A DNA stretch of 10,276 nucleotides from an uncultured Clostridia bacterium (lineage in GTDB: Bacteria > Bacillota > Clostridia > Christensenellales > UBA1242), in the NCBI GenBank assembly GCA_947589655.1, contig CANQCE010000027.1, positions 1 through 10,276 of the forward strand, written 5' to 3'. Every line of letters starts with the position of its first letter. Position 1 is the stretch's first letter. A model generated the notes under the pieces. That model saw only the letters and a program-made list of their open reading frames with translations, was not told the DNA's origin and searched no databases. This document shows positions 1 through 5,927 of the stretch, in pieces. The position numbers and the translations under genes are program-made.

Positions 1-717
1 CACTCACTTGGCAGCGACATCAACATGGCTCTCGACCAATGCACCGAAGCACCAGCAAGTTATGCGGAGGCAGAAAAGGCTGCCAATCTTTCAAAAATTT
101 GGCTGGAAAAATGTTTTGCGGCGCATAAGGGTGGCAACCAAGTGCTTTTTCCTATTGTGCAAGGCAATTTGTATAAGGATTTGCGTGCAAAATGCGTGGA
201 TTACTGCAAAGATTATGCAAGGTGTGGAATTGCGATTGGTGGGCTTTCAGTGGGCGAGGAAAAGCGCCAGATGTATGAAATCTTGGACTTTTTGCAACCA
301 ATTTTGCCACAAAAAATGCCTCATTATTTAATGGGGGTGGGCAGCCCAGACTGTTTGGTGGAAGGCTACGCACGCGGAGTGGACATGATGGACTGCGTTC
401 TGCCAACGCGCATCGCTCGCAACGGCACGGCTTTTGCAAAGATAGGCAAAATGGTGATAAAAAACTCGCAATATAAGGATGATTTCAGACCGATTGAAGA
501 AGATTGCCACTGCTACACTTGCCAGCATTTTTCAAGGGGATATATCCGCCATCTTATCAACGCCGGCGAAATGCTGGGGGCGGAACTGCTTTCTATACAC
601 AACTTGCATTTTCTTATTAAACTTGCCGAGGACTGCCGTGAAGCTATCATGGGAGATTATTTCCCAGAATTTAAAGAGGAATTTCTTAAAAACTATTATA
701 TGGGCGGCACTTTTTAA
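1..717 (+). CDS. tgt: Queuine/preQ1 tRNA-ribosyltransferase, C-terminal part (5' truncated)
   Basis: This cytoplasmic enzyme exchanges guanine-34 for preQ1 in the GUN anticodons of tRNA Asp, Asn, His and Tyr, the key step of queuosine synthesis. The frame is open from base 1, so the start lies outside the window. About 238 residues remain of the usual 370-380. The fragment opens with LGSDINMALDQC, the family's substrate-pocket motif. Counted from the ATG at base 25, GGLSVGE is at residues 72-78 and DMMDCVLPTR at 120-129, where D123 should be the catalytic nucleophile. The zinc site is CHCYTC (C161, C163, C166) with H192, the normal CxCxxC-x25-H spacing. No key residue is missing in what can be seen. 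It is the only plus-strand gene and converges on the minus-strand genes. No yajC follows, although queA-tgt-yajC is a common order. A terminator hairpin lies at 850-900. Confidence 0.97.
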   Translation, partial: HSLGSDINMALDQCTEAPASYAEAEKAANLSKIWLEKCFAAHKGGNQVLFPIVQGNLYKDLRAKCVDYCKDYARCGIAIGGLSVGEEKRQMYEILDFLQPILPQKMPHYLMGVGSPDCLVEGYARGVDMMDCVLPTRIARNGTAFAKIGKMVIKNSQYKDDFRPIEEDCHCYTCQHFSRGYIRHLINAGEMLGAELLSIHNLHFLIKLAEDCREAIMGDYFPEFKEEFLKNYYMGGTF

Positions 718-849
718 AATAGGCGCTTATAAAAAATAATACGGCTGAAAGGCTTTGATAGGGCTGAAAAATTTTAGGCGGCAACAATTTCCGCCGTTAT
801 TTCATGGTCTAAATCTGTTCGCAAAAGACAGGTTTTACGCATAGATAGT

Positions 850-900
850 CCATATTTTGTGTATTATGCAACATAACACTCGCAAAATATGGCATTTTTT
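850..900 (+). terminator. Intrinsic terminator downstream of tgt
   Basis: The arms CCATATTTTG (850-859) and CAAAATATGG (883-892) form a perfect 10-bp stem. The loop contains a second stem, GTGT/TATG (859-868, with a 2-nt bulge) pairing with CATAACAC (872-879). The hairpin is followed at once by CATTTTTT (893-900). It is oriented to end plus-strand transcription from tgt, about 130 nt past the stop codon. Confidence 0.75.
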
Positions 901-1193
901 AAAATCTCGTTTTAATCGGCATTTTATAAAATATCATTTTAATTTGAATTTGCTTGCAAAAATTTGTTTATCTTTTGCTGTATCTTTATTTTTTAACTTT
1001 ATGATGTTTTTTGATGTGCTTTCTAATATCGCGTATAGATTTCTTTATTTTTTAAAATTTTTCAATGTTCTCTCTAATTTATCGCACTCTTGCTTTAATC
1101 GAGCAACATCTTTTTTTTAGGCAAAAAATCTCTGCTATCCGCATCTTTCCAACTTTTTAGATGTTTTTGCCTTTTTGGCTTATCTTCCAAAAA

Positions 1194-1232
1194 TAAAAAA
1201 ACGATGGCAATTTCTCTGTTCCGTTTGCCATC
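1194..1232 (-). terminator. Intrinsic terminator, minus strand
   Basis: On the minus strand GATGGCAA (1232-1225) pairs perfectly with TTGCCATC (1210-1203) across a 14-nt loop. G, seven T, A and more T follow. This should stop minus-strand transcripts running leftward from the small gene at 1427-1630 before they meet tgt. It overlaps the possible 56-codon ORF at 1095-1265, which argues against that ORF being an ordinary gene. Confidence 0.65.
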
Positions 1233-1409
1233 TTTCAAACTTTCAAATTTCAAAATCTTTGTCATTTTCCTTTTATGTGCAACGGCTCATTGTCAAAATC
1301 AAAAAAAGTTCGCAAAAAGTAAAATATGTTGACTATGTTTTATCAACAACTTAAACTTTAACGTCCGCAAAAAAGCATACGCATTTTTTCGTGCGCCAAA
1401 ATATAATAC

Positions 1410-1438
1410 AAAATTCCGCAGGCTATTTACAGAATTTT
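1410..1438 (-). terminator. Hairpin over the stop codon of the small gene, weak terminator candidate
   Basis: On the minus strand AAAATTCTG (1438-1430) can pair with CGGAATTTT (1418-1410), 9 bp with one G-T wobble and an 11-nt loop. The tail is T-rich but interrupted (GTATTATATTTT). The stem is AT-rich and the loop holds the stop codon of the small gene, so this may be a weak terminator or only a 3'-end-stabilising hairpin. Confidence 0.35.
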
Positions 1439-1630
1439 ACATGAAAAATCATCAACTATTTCTTTGTGATGATAATATCCCCTTGAAGTTGCAGCTTCTT
1501 TTTTTGGTTCGGCTGCTGGTTTTGGTGTTCTGTCCTCTGGCAGTTTGTAGTCCATCATTGCTGCAAAAAGCAGCCCGTCATCTGGTTTTGGTAATTCTTT
1601 TGATGTTCTTAATGAATGAAAACTAAACAT
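1427..1630 (-). CDS. Small uncharacterised protein, 67 aa
   Basis: I do not recognise this family. The start is the ATG at 1630, because a near-perfect ribosome binding site (GGGAGGG, 1644-1638) sits 7 nt upstream; the frame stays open for 17 more codons without such a site. The 67 residues have no obvious signal peptide or membrane segment. An N-terminal part (MFSFHSLRTSKELPKPDDG) is followed by a short hydrophobic patch, LLFAAMMDY (20-28). A Pro/Lys/Ala/Glu-rich stretch (residues 29-48) looks disordered, and a polar C-terminus holds YYHHKE (52-57) and one cysteine (C64). It has its own promoter, and the iscU terminator separates it from the gene upstream. Dedicated promoter, binding site and terminators support a real expressed gene. 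Function unknown. Confidence 0.65.
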   Translation of the reverse strand: MFSFHSLRTSKELPKPDDGLLFAAMMDYKLPEDRTPKPAAEPKKEAATSRGYYHHKEIVDDFSCKIL

Positions 1631-1652
1631 TTTTATTCCCTCCCTTTGTATA

Positions 1653-1681
1653 TTTATACAATATTTTTTATAAATTTCCAA
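1653..1681 (-). promoter_or_regulatory. Sigma-A-type promoter of the small gene
   Basis: On the minus strand the -35 box is TTGGAA (1681-1676), the spacer 17 nt, and the -10 box TATAAA (1658-1653). Transcription would start about 7 nt further on, giving a very short leader that begins just before the GGGAGGG ribosome binding site. Confidence 0.55.
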
Positions 1682-1729
1682 ACAATTTTCAAAAAATTTT
1701 TAATTTTTTTTAAAATTTTTTTCCGAATT

Positions 1730-1776
1730 AAAAAAAGTGCCTTTTAACGAACATATCTATTCGTAAAAAGCACTTT
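1730..1776 (-). terminator. Intrinsic terminator after iscS-iscU
   Basis: On the minus strand AAAGTGC (1776-1770) pairs with GCACTTT (1740-1734). The stem continues through a T/A-rich section into ACGAA/TTCGT (1751-1747 with 1764-1760) around a short loop, and a run of T follows. It lies about 30 nt past the iscU stop codon and is the clearest terminator in the window. Confidence 0.9.
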
Positions 1777-1805
1777 ATAAGTAACCTTGACCCTAATTTT
1801 ATATG

Positions 1806-2222
1806 TTAATCTGCTTTCTTGGTTGATTTCTTAACAGATTTCTTGATTTCTTTTTCTTTCTTTTTATAGTAATCTTCAATGGCGGCCTTTATGCTTTCTT
1901 CTGCCAAAATTGAACAATGTATTTTGTGTGGTGGAAGTTCGCCAAGAAGTTCAATGACCTGTTTGTTTGTCACTTTCAAAGCCTCGTCTATGGTTTTGCC
2001 TTTAATAAGGTCGCAAGCCATATCTGTGGAAGCAATTGCTGCGCAGCATCCAAAAGTTTTGAATTTTGCGTTTTCAATAACTCCGTTGTCATTGATTTTT
2101 AAATACATTTTCATAATATCGCCACAAGCGGCATTGCCAACTTCTCCAATTGCGTTTGCGCCATGCATACCGCCAGCATTATGTGGATTTTGAAATCTAT
2201 CTATAACAGTTTTGCTATACAT
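1806..2222 (-). CDS. iscU: Iron-sulfur cluster assembly scaffold IscU/NifU-like, 138 aa
   Basis: The protein binds nascent Fe-S clusters built with sulfur from the adjacent cysteine desulfurase and passes them to apoproteins in the cytoplasm. The three scaffold cysteines are present: C33 in AACGD, C59 (next to C60) in FGCCAAIAS and C103 in IHCSILAEE, with the conserved D35. The N-terminal DRFQNPHNAG motif is typical of the NifU N-terminal domain. There is no C-terminal Nfu domain or [2Fe-2S] middle domain, so this is the short IscU-like form. The last 19 residues (120-138) are an unusual Lys-rich tail. ATG 2222 has GGGAGGG 8 nt upstream and lies 2 nt after the iscS stop, so the two genes are co-transcribed and probably translationally coupled. 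The U-type (zinc, SufU) branch cannot be excluded, but the gene pairing favours IscU/NifU. Confidence 0.95.
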   Translation of the reverse strand: MYSKTVIDRFQNPHNAGGMHGANAIGEVGNAACGDIMKMYLKINDNGVIENAKFKTFGCCAAIASTDMACDLIKGKTIDEALKVTNKQVIELLGELPPHKIHCSILAEESIKAAIEDYYKKKEKEIKKSVKKSTKKAD

Positions 2223-2224
2223 TT

Positions 2225-3400
2225 TTATACCCTCCCTGCTTGAATTGGTGAAATTGCACGAAGTTTTGCAACCACCTTTTGAATTTCATCTGTAACATAA
2301 TCTACATCCGATTTTGAAATGTTTGTTCCAAAGGAAATGCGTATTGAGCCCTGTGCAACTTCATCTGGCACGCCCATTGCCTGCAAAACATGTGATGGAA
2401 GCAAAGATTTTGATGTGCAAGCCGAAGCGGTGGAAACACAAATTCCTGCAAGGTCCAAAAGCATTAAAATAGATTCCCCTTCAATGCCATAGAAAGATAC
2501 ATTTAAAATGGCATTTGATTTTTGATGAGGATGCCCATTTACCTGAAAATAGTCCACTTTTTCAGAAAGTTTTTCAAGGAAATAATCGCGGATTGTTTTC
2601 AGCTTTTTGTTTACCTCTATCAAGTTTCTTGTGGCAAGTTCAATGGCCTTTCCAAAGCCTGCAATTCCAGCAATATTTTCTGTGCCGGCACGCTTGCCAC
2701 GCTCTTGGCTGTTTCCGCCAAAAGTGATAGGGTCAATTCTAACGCCGTTTTTAACGTAAAGTGCACCAACGCCCTTTGGGCCATGAATTTTATGAGCAGA
2801 CATGGAAAGCAAATCTATATCCATATCCTGAACATCAATTTTCATGTGGCCAATTGCTTGCACGGCATCAGTATGGAAAAGAATTTTGTAATCATGTGCA
2901 ATTTTTGCAATTGCTTTGACATTTTGAATTGTGCCAACCTCGTTGTTTACAGCCATGATGGAAATTAAAATTGTATCTTTTCTTATTTCATGAAGAAGTT
3001 GTGCCATATCAACAAGCCCATGCTTGTCAACATTAAGATAAGTAATTTCAAAGCCTTCCTTTTCAAGTTGTTCGCAGGCATGAAGCACCGCATGATGCTC
3101 TATTTTGCTTGTGATAATGTGTTTGCCCTTGTTTGCGTTTGCATGAGCAACCCCAATAATAGCCCAGTTGTCAGCCTCTGTGCCGCCGCTAGTGAAATAA
3201 ATTTCGTTTGCTTTGGCAGCATTTATAGCGTTTTTAACGCGGTCACGCGCTCTGTCCAAAATTGCAACTGCATCTCTGCCAAAGCTGTGAAGTGAGCCAG
3301 CATTGCCATAAATTGTGTTGAAACAAGGCAACATTTCCGTCATAACCTCGTTGGAAACATAAGTTGTTGAAGCGTTGTCCAAATAAATTTTTCTGTCCAT
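2225..3400 (-). CDS. iscS: Cysteine desulfurase (IscS/NifS family), 391 aa
   Basis: This PLP enzyme converts cysteine to alanine and supplies persulfide sulfur for Fe-S clusters and thiolated tRNA. Key residues are in place: H102 in KIEHHAVL (stacks on PLP), D178 in HTDAVQAIG, the PLP lysine K204 in MSAHKIHGPKG, and the persulfide cysteine C328 in STASACTSKSLLPSHVL. C328 has the same number as in E. coli IscS. The long active-site loop and SACTS motif make it group I (IscS/NifS), not SufS. Full length for the family. The start ATG has AAGGAAGG just upstream. It is the first gene after a strong promoter (3433-3461) flanked by palindromes, with iscU directly downstream. No iscR, hscA, fdx or mnmA is nearby. 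Confidence 0.97.
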   Translation of the reverse strand: MDRKIYLDNASTTYVSNEVMTEMLPCFNTIYGNAGSLHSFGRDAVAILDRARDRVKNAINAAKANEIYFTSGGTEADNWAIIGVAHANANKGKHIITSKIEHHAVLHACEQLEKEGFEITYLNVDKHGLVDMAQLLHEIRKDTILISIMAVNNEVGTIQNVKAIAKIAHDYKILFHTDAVQAIGHMKIDVQDMDIDLLSMSAHKIHGPKGVGALYVKNGVRIDPITFGGNSQERGKRAGTENIAGIAGFGKAIELATRNLIEVNKKLKTIRDYFLEKLSEKVDYFQVNGHPHQKSNAILNVSFYGIEGESILMLLDLAGICVSTASACTSKSLLPSHVLQAMGVPDEVAQGSIRISFGTNISKSDVDYVTDEIQKVVAKLRAISPIQAGRV

Positions 3401-3426
3401 AATCCTTCCTTTTAAATGTGAATTTC

Positions 3427-3443
3427 AGTGTTATTTTAACACT
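3427..3443. promoter_or_regulatory. Candidate operator: 17-bp perfect palindrome over the iscS -10 box
   Basis: AGTGTTA and TAACACT are perfect 7-bp arms around TTT, and the -10 box lies wholly inside. A dyad here would let a bound dimer block RNA polymerase. It does not fit the Rex, NrdR or Fur consensus as I know them; the regulator is not visible. Confidence 0.5.
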
Positions 3444-3461
3444 TAAAAAGGCACTTGTCAA
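3433..3461 (-). promoter_or_regulatory. Strong sigma-A-type promoter of iscS-iscU
   Basis: On the minus strand the -35 box is the consensus TTGACA (3461-3456), the spacer exactly 17 nt, and the -10 box TAAAAT (3438-3433). A-tracts just upstream (about 3478-3492) resemble an UP element. The expected start point near 3426 leaves a leader of about 26 nt carrying the iscS ribosome binding site. This is the best promoter in the window. Confidence 0.85.
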
Positions 3462-3478
3462 TAGAAAAGTTTTCTATT
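3460..3478. promoter_or_regulatory. Second perfect palindrome (19 bp) at the upstream edge of the iscS -35 box
   Basis: AATAGAAAA and TTTTCTATT are 9-bp arms around a single G, overlapping the -35 box by two bases. The one-base centre makes an RNA hairpin poor, and no T-tract follows on the minus strand, so it is not a good trxA terminator. A protein-binding dyad is the better reading, though AT-rich DNA makes such matches easier by chance. Confidence 0.4.
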
Positions 3479-3490
3479 TTTTTGTTTTTT

Positions 3491-3799
3491 TTAGACATAT
3501 TTCTTTATAGTATCAGTTAAATCGGCTTTCGACCAAAGCCCAATATGCTTTTCTTTCTGTTTTCCGTCAACGAACAGAATCATGGTTGGGATGCTCATAA
3601 TTCCAAAACTTCTTGCCAACTTTTCATCCTCGTCAACATCAACTTTAAAGATTTTCACATCATTTTCAAGTTCTTTTTGAACTTCTTCCAAAACTGGCGA
3701 CATCATTTTGCAAGGTCCGCACCAGTTGGCGAAGAAATCAATCAGAACAACCCCTGATTTAATTTTTTGCTGAAATTCTTTTTCTGTGATAATTTCCAT
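3491..3799 (-). CDS. trxA: Thioredoxin, 102 aa
   Basis: This small cytoplasmic dithiol-disulfide oxidoreductase is reduced by thioredoxin reductase. The active site WCGPC is at residues 26-30, the buried acid is D21 (LIDFFANWC), and the cis-proline is P71 in MSIPT. Length and fold elements are normal for a single-domain thioredoxin, with no signal peptide. The ATG follows GGAGG (3809-3805) at 5 nt. It lies between tcdA and iscS, where it could serve as reductant for the desulfurase persulfide; that is inference from position only. A candidate promoter lies just upstream. I see no terminator between trxA and the iscS promoter, so read-through is possible. Confidence 0.96.
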   Translation of the reverse strand: MEIITEKEFQQKIKSGVVLIDFFANWCGPCKMMSPVLEEVQKELENDVKIFKVDVDEDEKLARSFGIMSIPTMILFVDGKQKEKHIGLWSKADLTDTIKKYV

Positions 3800-3809
3800 T
3801 TCAACCTCC

Positions 3810-3844
3810 GTTTATATTATAAACCCTTTTGGCACAATTTTAAA
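3810..3844 (-). promoter_or_regulatory. Candidate trxA promoter with palindromic -10 region
   Basis: On the minus strand the -35-like box is TTTAAA (3844-3839), the spacer 17 nt, and the -10 box the consensus TATAAT (3821-3816). The -10 box sits in a perfect 15-bp palindrome, GTTTATA and TATAAAC around one base (3810-3824). The predicted start point falls within or next to the ribosome binding site, giving an unusually short leader, which lowers confidence. Confidence 0.4.
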
Positions 3845-3850
3845 GCGTTT

Positions 3851-4552
3851 TTAAGTGTTTTCACAAATTTTACAAATCACGTGTGCAGCCATAACGCATC
3901 CGCACATGCTTGGAAAATAAGAAATGCTGCCAACCGTCCGTTTGCCAACCGTGTTTTCGGCATGTGGCAACTTTATGCTCTCTGTTTGACACACAACAAC
4001 ATCAAGGCTTAAAACTCCACGCTCTCGCAGTTTTTTACGCATACATTTTGCCAAGCCATCGTGAGTTGTTTTGTAAATATCTGTTACACTGAATTGCGGA
4101 ATACAAATGCGATTTCCTGCGCCCATGGCAGACACAATGTTCAAGTTGTTTTGTTTGCAATAACAAATAAGTTCCACTTTGTCGGCTATTTGGTCAATGG
4201 CGTCCAAAACAAAATCTGTATTTGGCGAGATTAACTTGTTAATATTGTTTGCCGTTAGCCTTTCGGTGATTGCTTGAACCTTGCATTTTGGGTTTATCTG
4301 CAAAATTTGCTCTTTTAAAACCTCTGCCTTCAACTTGCCCACGGTATTAACATTTGCCACAACTTGCCTATTTATATTGGTTTCATCAACCACATCAAAA
4401 TCTATAAGCGTAAAATTTTCAACCCCAGCCCTGGCAAGACAAATGCTGGCGTGACCACCCACGCCGCCAAGCCCAACAACTGTTACATGGCTGCTTTGAA
4501 GTTTTTTTAGGCCTTTTTCCCCTAGCAAAAGTTTAGTTCTATCGTTCCACAT
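3851..4552 (-). CDS. tcdA: tRNA threonylcarbamoyladenosine dehydratase (TcdA/CsdL, ThiF/E1-like), 233 aa
   Basis: The enzyme uses ATP to cyclise t6A37 to ct6A37 in ANN-decoding tRNAs. The Rossmann ATP-binding motif GLGGVGG is at residues 27-33, with the E1-like acidic strand LIDFDVVDETNINRQ (49-63), whose N61/R62 contact ATP. DAID is at 117-120. The C-terminal GSISYFPSMCGCVMAAHVI region (208-226) matches the hydrophobic tail typical of Firmicute TcdA proteins. There is no second rhodanese or ubiquitin-like partner nearby, which argues against ThiF or MoeB. The spacer from hslU carries inverted repeats (4569-4620). The ribosome binding site is modest (AAGGG, 8 nt before the ATG). Its closeness to iscS recalls the CsdA-CsdE-CsdL link in E. 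coli. Confidence 0.9.
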   Translation of the reverse strand: MWNDRTKLLLGEKGLKKLQSSHVTVVGLGGVGGHASICLARAGVENFTLIDFDVVDETNINRQVVANVNTVGKLKAEVLKEQILQINPKCKVQAITERLTANNINKLISPNTDFVLDAIDQIADKVELICYCKQNNLNIVSAMGAGNRICIPQFSVTDIYKTTHDGLAKCMRKKLRERGVLSLDVVVCQTESIKLPHAENTVGKRTVGSISYFPSMCGCVMAAHVICKICENT

Positions 4553-4568
4553 TTATCAACCCTTATCA

Positions 4569-4620
4569 ATATCTTGTGGTGTTATGCCAAAAGAGTTCTG
4601 CATATCTCCACAAGATATGC
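4569..4620 (-). repeat. Two mutually exclusive hairpins between hslU and tcdA
   Basis: Right after the hslU stop, the minus-strand RNA can form a local hairpin, GCATATCT/AGATATGC with a 5-nt loop (4620-4600, perfect 8 bp). ATATCTTGTGG (4618-4608) is also perfectly complementary to CCACAAGATAT (4579-4569), an 11-bp stem closing a 28-nt loop. The same bases cannot form both. No T-run follows either stem, so neither is a standard intrinsic terminator. Confidence 0.6.
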
Positions 4621-4621
4621 T

Positions 4622-5917
4622 TTACAAAACATATTTTTTAAGGTCAAATTTTTGTTCTTTGTCTTTGAACACATTTTTAACATAGGTTCTATCAATAACA
4701 ACATCAAGCATAGGATGTTCGCCAGTTGCGTTAAACGATACATCCTCCAAAACGCTTTCCATAATGGTGTGCAAACGCCTTGCACCCAAATCTTCGCTTG
4801 TTTCGTTTTCTCTTGCCGCCATTTCAGCAATTTCGTCAAGTGCATCGTCTTTAAAAATCAGGTTGATATTGTCAACCTTTAAAAGATTTGAATATTGCAC
4901 TGTAACGGCATTTTTAGGGGTGCTTAAAATCTTCTTAAAGTCCTCTTTTGTTAAACTTTCAAGTTCCACCCTGATTGGGAAACGCCCCTGAAGTTCCGGT
5001 ATCATATCCTCCATTTTAGCAACATGAAATGCCCCTGCGGCTATAAAAAGGATAAAGTCGGTTTTAACGTTTCCATATTTGGTTGGCACGGTGCTGCCTT
5101 CCACAATTGGAAGAATATCCCTTTGCACGCCCTCTCTGGAAACATCCGCACTGTTGGTTGCCTGACTTTTGCCAATAATCTTGTCAATTTCGTCAATAAA
5201 AATTATTCCCTGTTCCTCCGCCAAAGTGATTGCTTCTTCGTTCACATTGTCCATATCTATAACTTTGTCGCTTTCTTCTTGTAAAAGCGCCTCTCTGGCA
5301 TGACGAACCATCATCTTCTTCTTTTTATGCTTTTGCGGAGTGAGGCCTTCAAACATTGAACCAAGTGTAATTTCATTCCCACCAAACGCCATCATTGGCT
5401 TTGGAGTTTCCAGCACAACAATTTCAACAATCTCGTCCTCGCACTTTCCAGAATGCAATTCATCAAAAAGTGCCTCGCGTTGAACATCAACCATGGTTAC
5501 ACGGCGGTTTTGAAATAAAGCGTCAACAAGTTTGTTCTCCACAATTGGCATAACCTTGTCTTCAACCTCTTTCTTCTTGTTGTCTTTAACCATGCGCACG
5601 GCAACTTCAACCAAATCGCGCACCATGCTTTCCACATCACGCCCAACATAGCCCACTTCGGTGTATTTGGTTGCTTCAACCTTAACAAATGGCGAGCCCA
5701 CAAGTTTGGCAAGACGCCTTGCAATCTCCGTTTTGCCCACCCCAGTTGGTCCACTCATAACAATGTTCTTTGGAGTGATTTCTTCGCGGCTTTCTGCAGG
5801 CAGCCTGCTTCTGCGATAACGATTCCTTAAAGCAATTGCCACCGCTCTTTTTGCCTTGGTTTGCCCTATTATATATTTATCCAGTTCTTTTACAATTTGT
5901 TTTGGTGTATAGTTCAT
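4622..5917 (-). CDS. hslU: ATP-dependent protease ATPase subunit HslU (ClpY), 431 aa
   Basis: This AAA+ unfoldase forms hexamers that feed substrates into the HslV chamber. The start ATG 5917 follows AAGGAGG (overlapping the hslV stop) and gives the family N-terminus NYTPKQIVKELDKYIIGQ. A longer frame to 5944 would run into hslV without need. Walker A is GPTGVGKT (56-63), the pore loop GYVGRD (89-94), the I-domain about 100-225, and Walker B IIFIDEID (238-245). GRFPIRVEL (311-319) contains the conserved GRFP, and the sensor-2 region is EDLGARRLHTIME (376-388). The C-terminus ends in KKYVL, like the hydrophobic tail that docks into HslV. Length is normal (E. coli about 443). Complete and apparently functional; co-transcribed with hslV. 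Confidence 0.97.
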   Translation of the reverse strand: MNYTPKQIVKELDKYIIGQTKAKRAVAIALRNRYRRSRLPAESREEITPKNIVMSGPTGVGKTEIARRLAKLVGSPFVKVEATKYTEVGYVGRDVESMVRDLVEVAVRMVKDNKKKEVEDKVMPIVENKLVDALFQNRRVTMVDVQREALFDELHSGKCEDEIVEIVVLETPKPMMAFGGNEITLGSMFEGLTPQKHKKKKMMVRHAREALLQEESDKVIDMDNVNEEAITLAEEQGIIFIDEIDKIIGKSQATNSADVSREGVQRDILPIVEGSTVPTKYGNVKTDFILFIAAGAFHVAKMEDMIPELQGRFPIRVELESLTKEDFKKILSTPKNAVTVQYSNLLKVDNINLIFKDDALDEIAEMAARENETSEDLGARRLHTIMESVLEDVSFNATGEHPMLDVVIDRTYVKNVFKDKEQKFDLKKYVL

Positions 5918-5927
5918 TTTTGCCTCC

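Larger units (their letters stand above)
718..1426. other. AT-rich convergent intergenic region, about 700 bp
   Basis: This spacer separates tgt (+) from the minus-strand small gene. A short hairpin at 777-795 (GGCGG and CCGCC arms, 9-nt loop, weak U-tract) follows tgt. Stronger intrinsic terminators lie at 850-900 (+) and 1194-1232 (-). From about 900 to 1330 the minus strand is strongly purine-rich (A runs). It contains a 56-codon ORF (1095-1265, minus) and further open stretches in other frames, discussed as a finding. I see no tRNA, recognisable protein family or repeat array. Confidence 0.6.

Noticed and set aside
152..439. Minus-strand open frame across tgt, and similar long frames opposite the other genes
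   Set aside because: They lie antisense to clear conserved genes, lack ribosome binding sites and have no recognisable motifs.
857..1120. Plus-strand open frame of 87 codons, rich in Phe, Leu and Asn
   Set aside because: It has no ribosome binding site, starts inside the tgt terminator hairpin and is the complement of A-rich minus-strand DNA, which produces Phe/Leu-rich frames by base composition alone.
1326..1354. Plus-strand promoter-like pair TTGACT-17-TAAACT
   Set aside because: Nothing readable lies downstream on the plus strand, the -10 match is only 4 of 6, and the surrounding AT richness makes such matches easy.
3460..3478. Intrinsic terminator for trxA
   Set aside because: The dyad has a one-base centre and no T-tract follows it on the minus strand; the neighbouring A-tracts are on the wrong side.
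4554..4588. Promoter-like pair TTGGCA-17-GATAAG ahead of tcdA (minus strand)
   Set aside because: The predicted start point falls only a few bases before the ATG, leaving no room for the ribosome binding site; the -10 match is weak.
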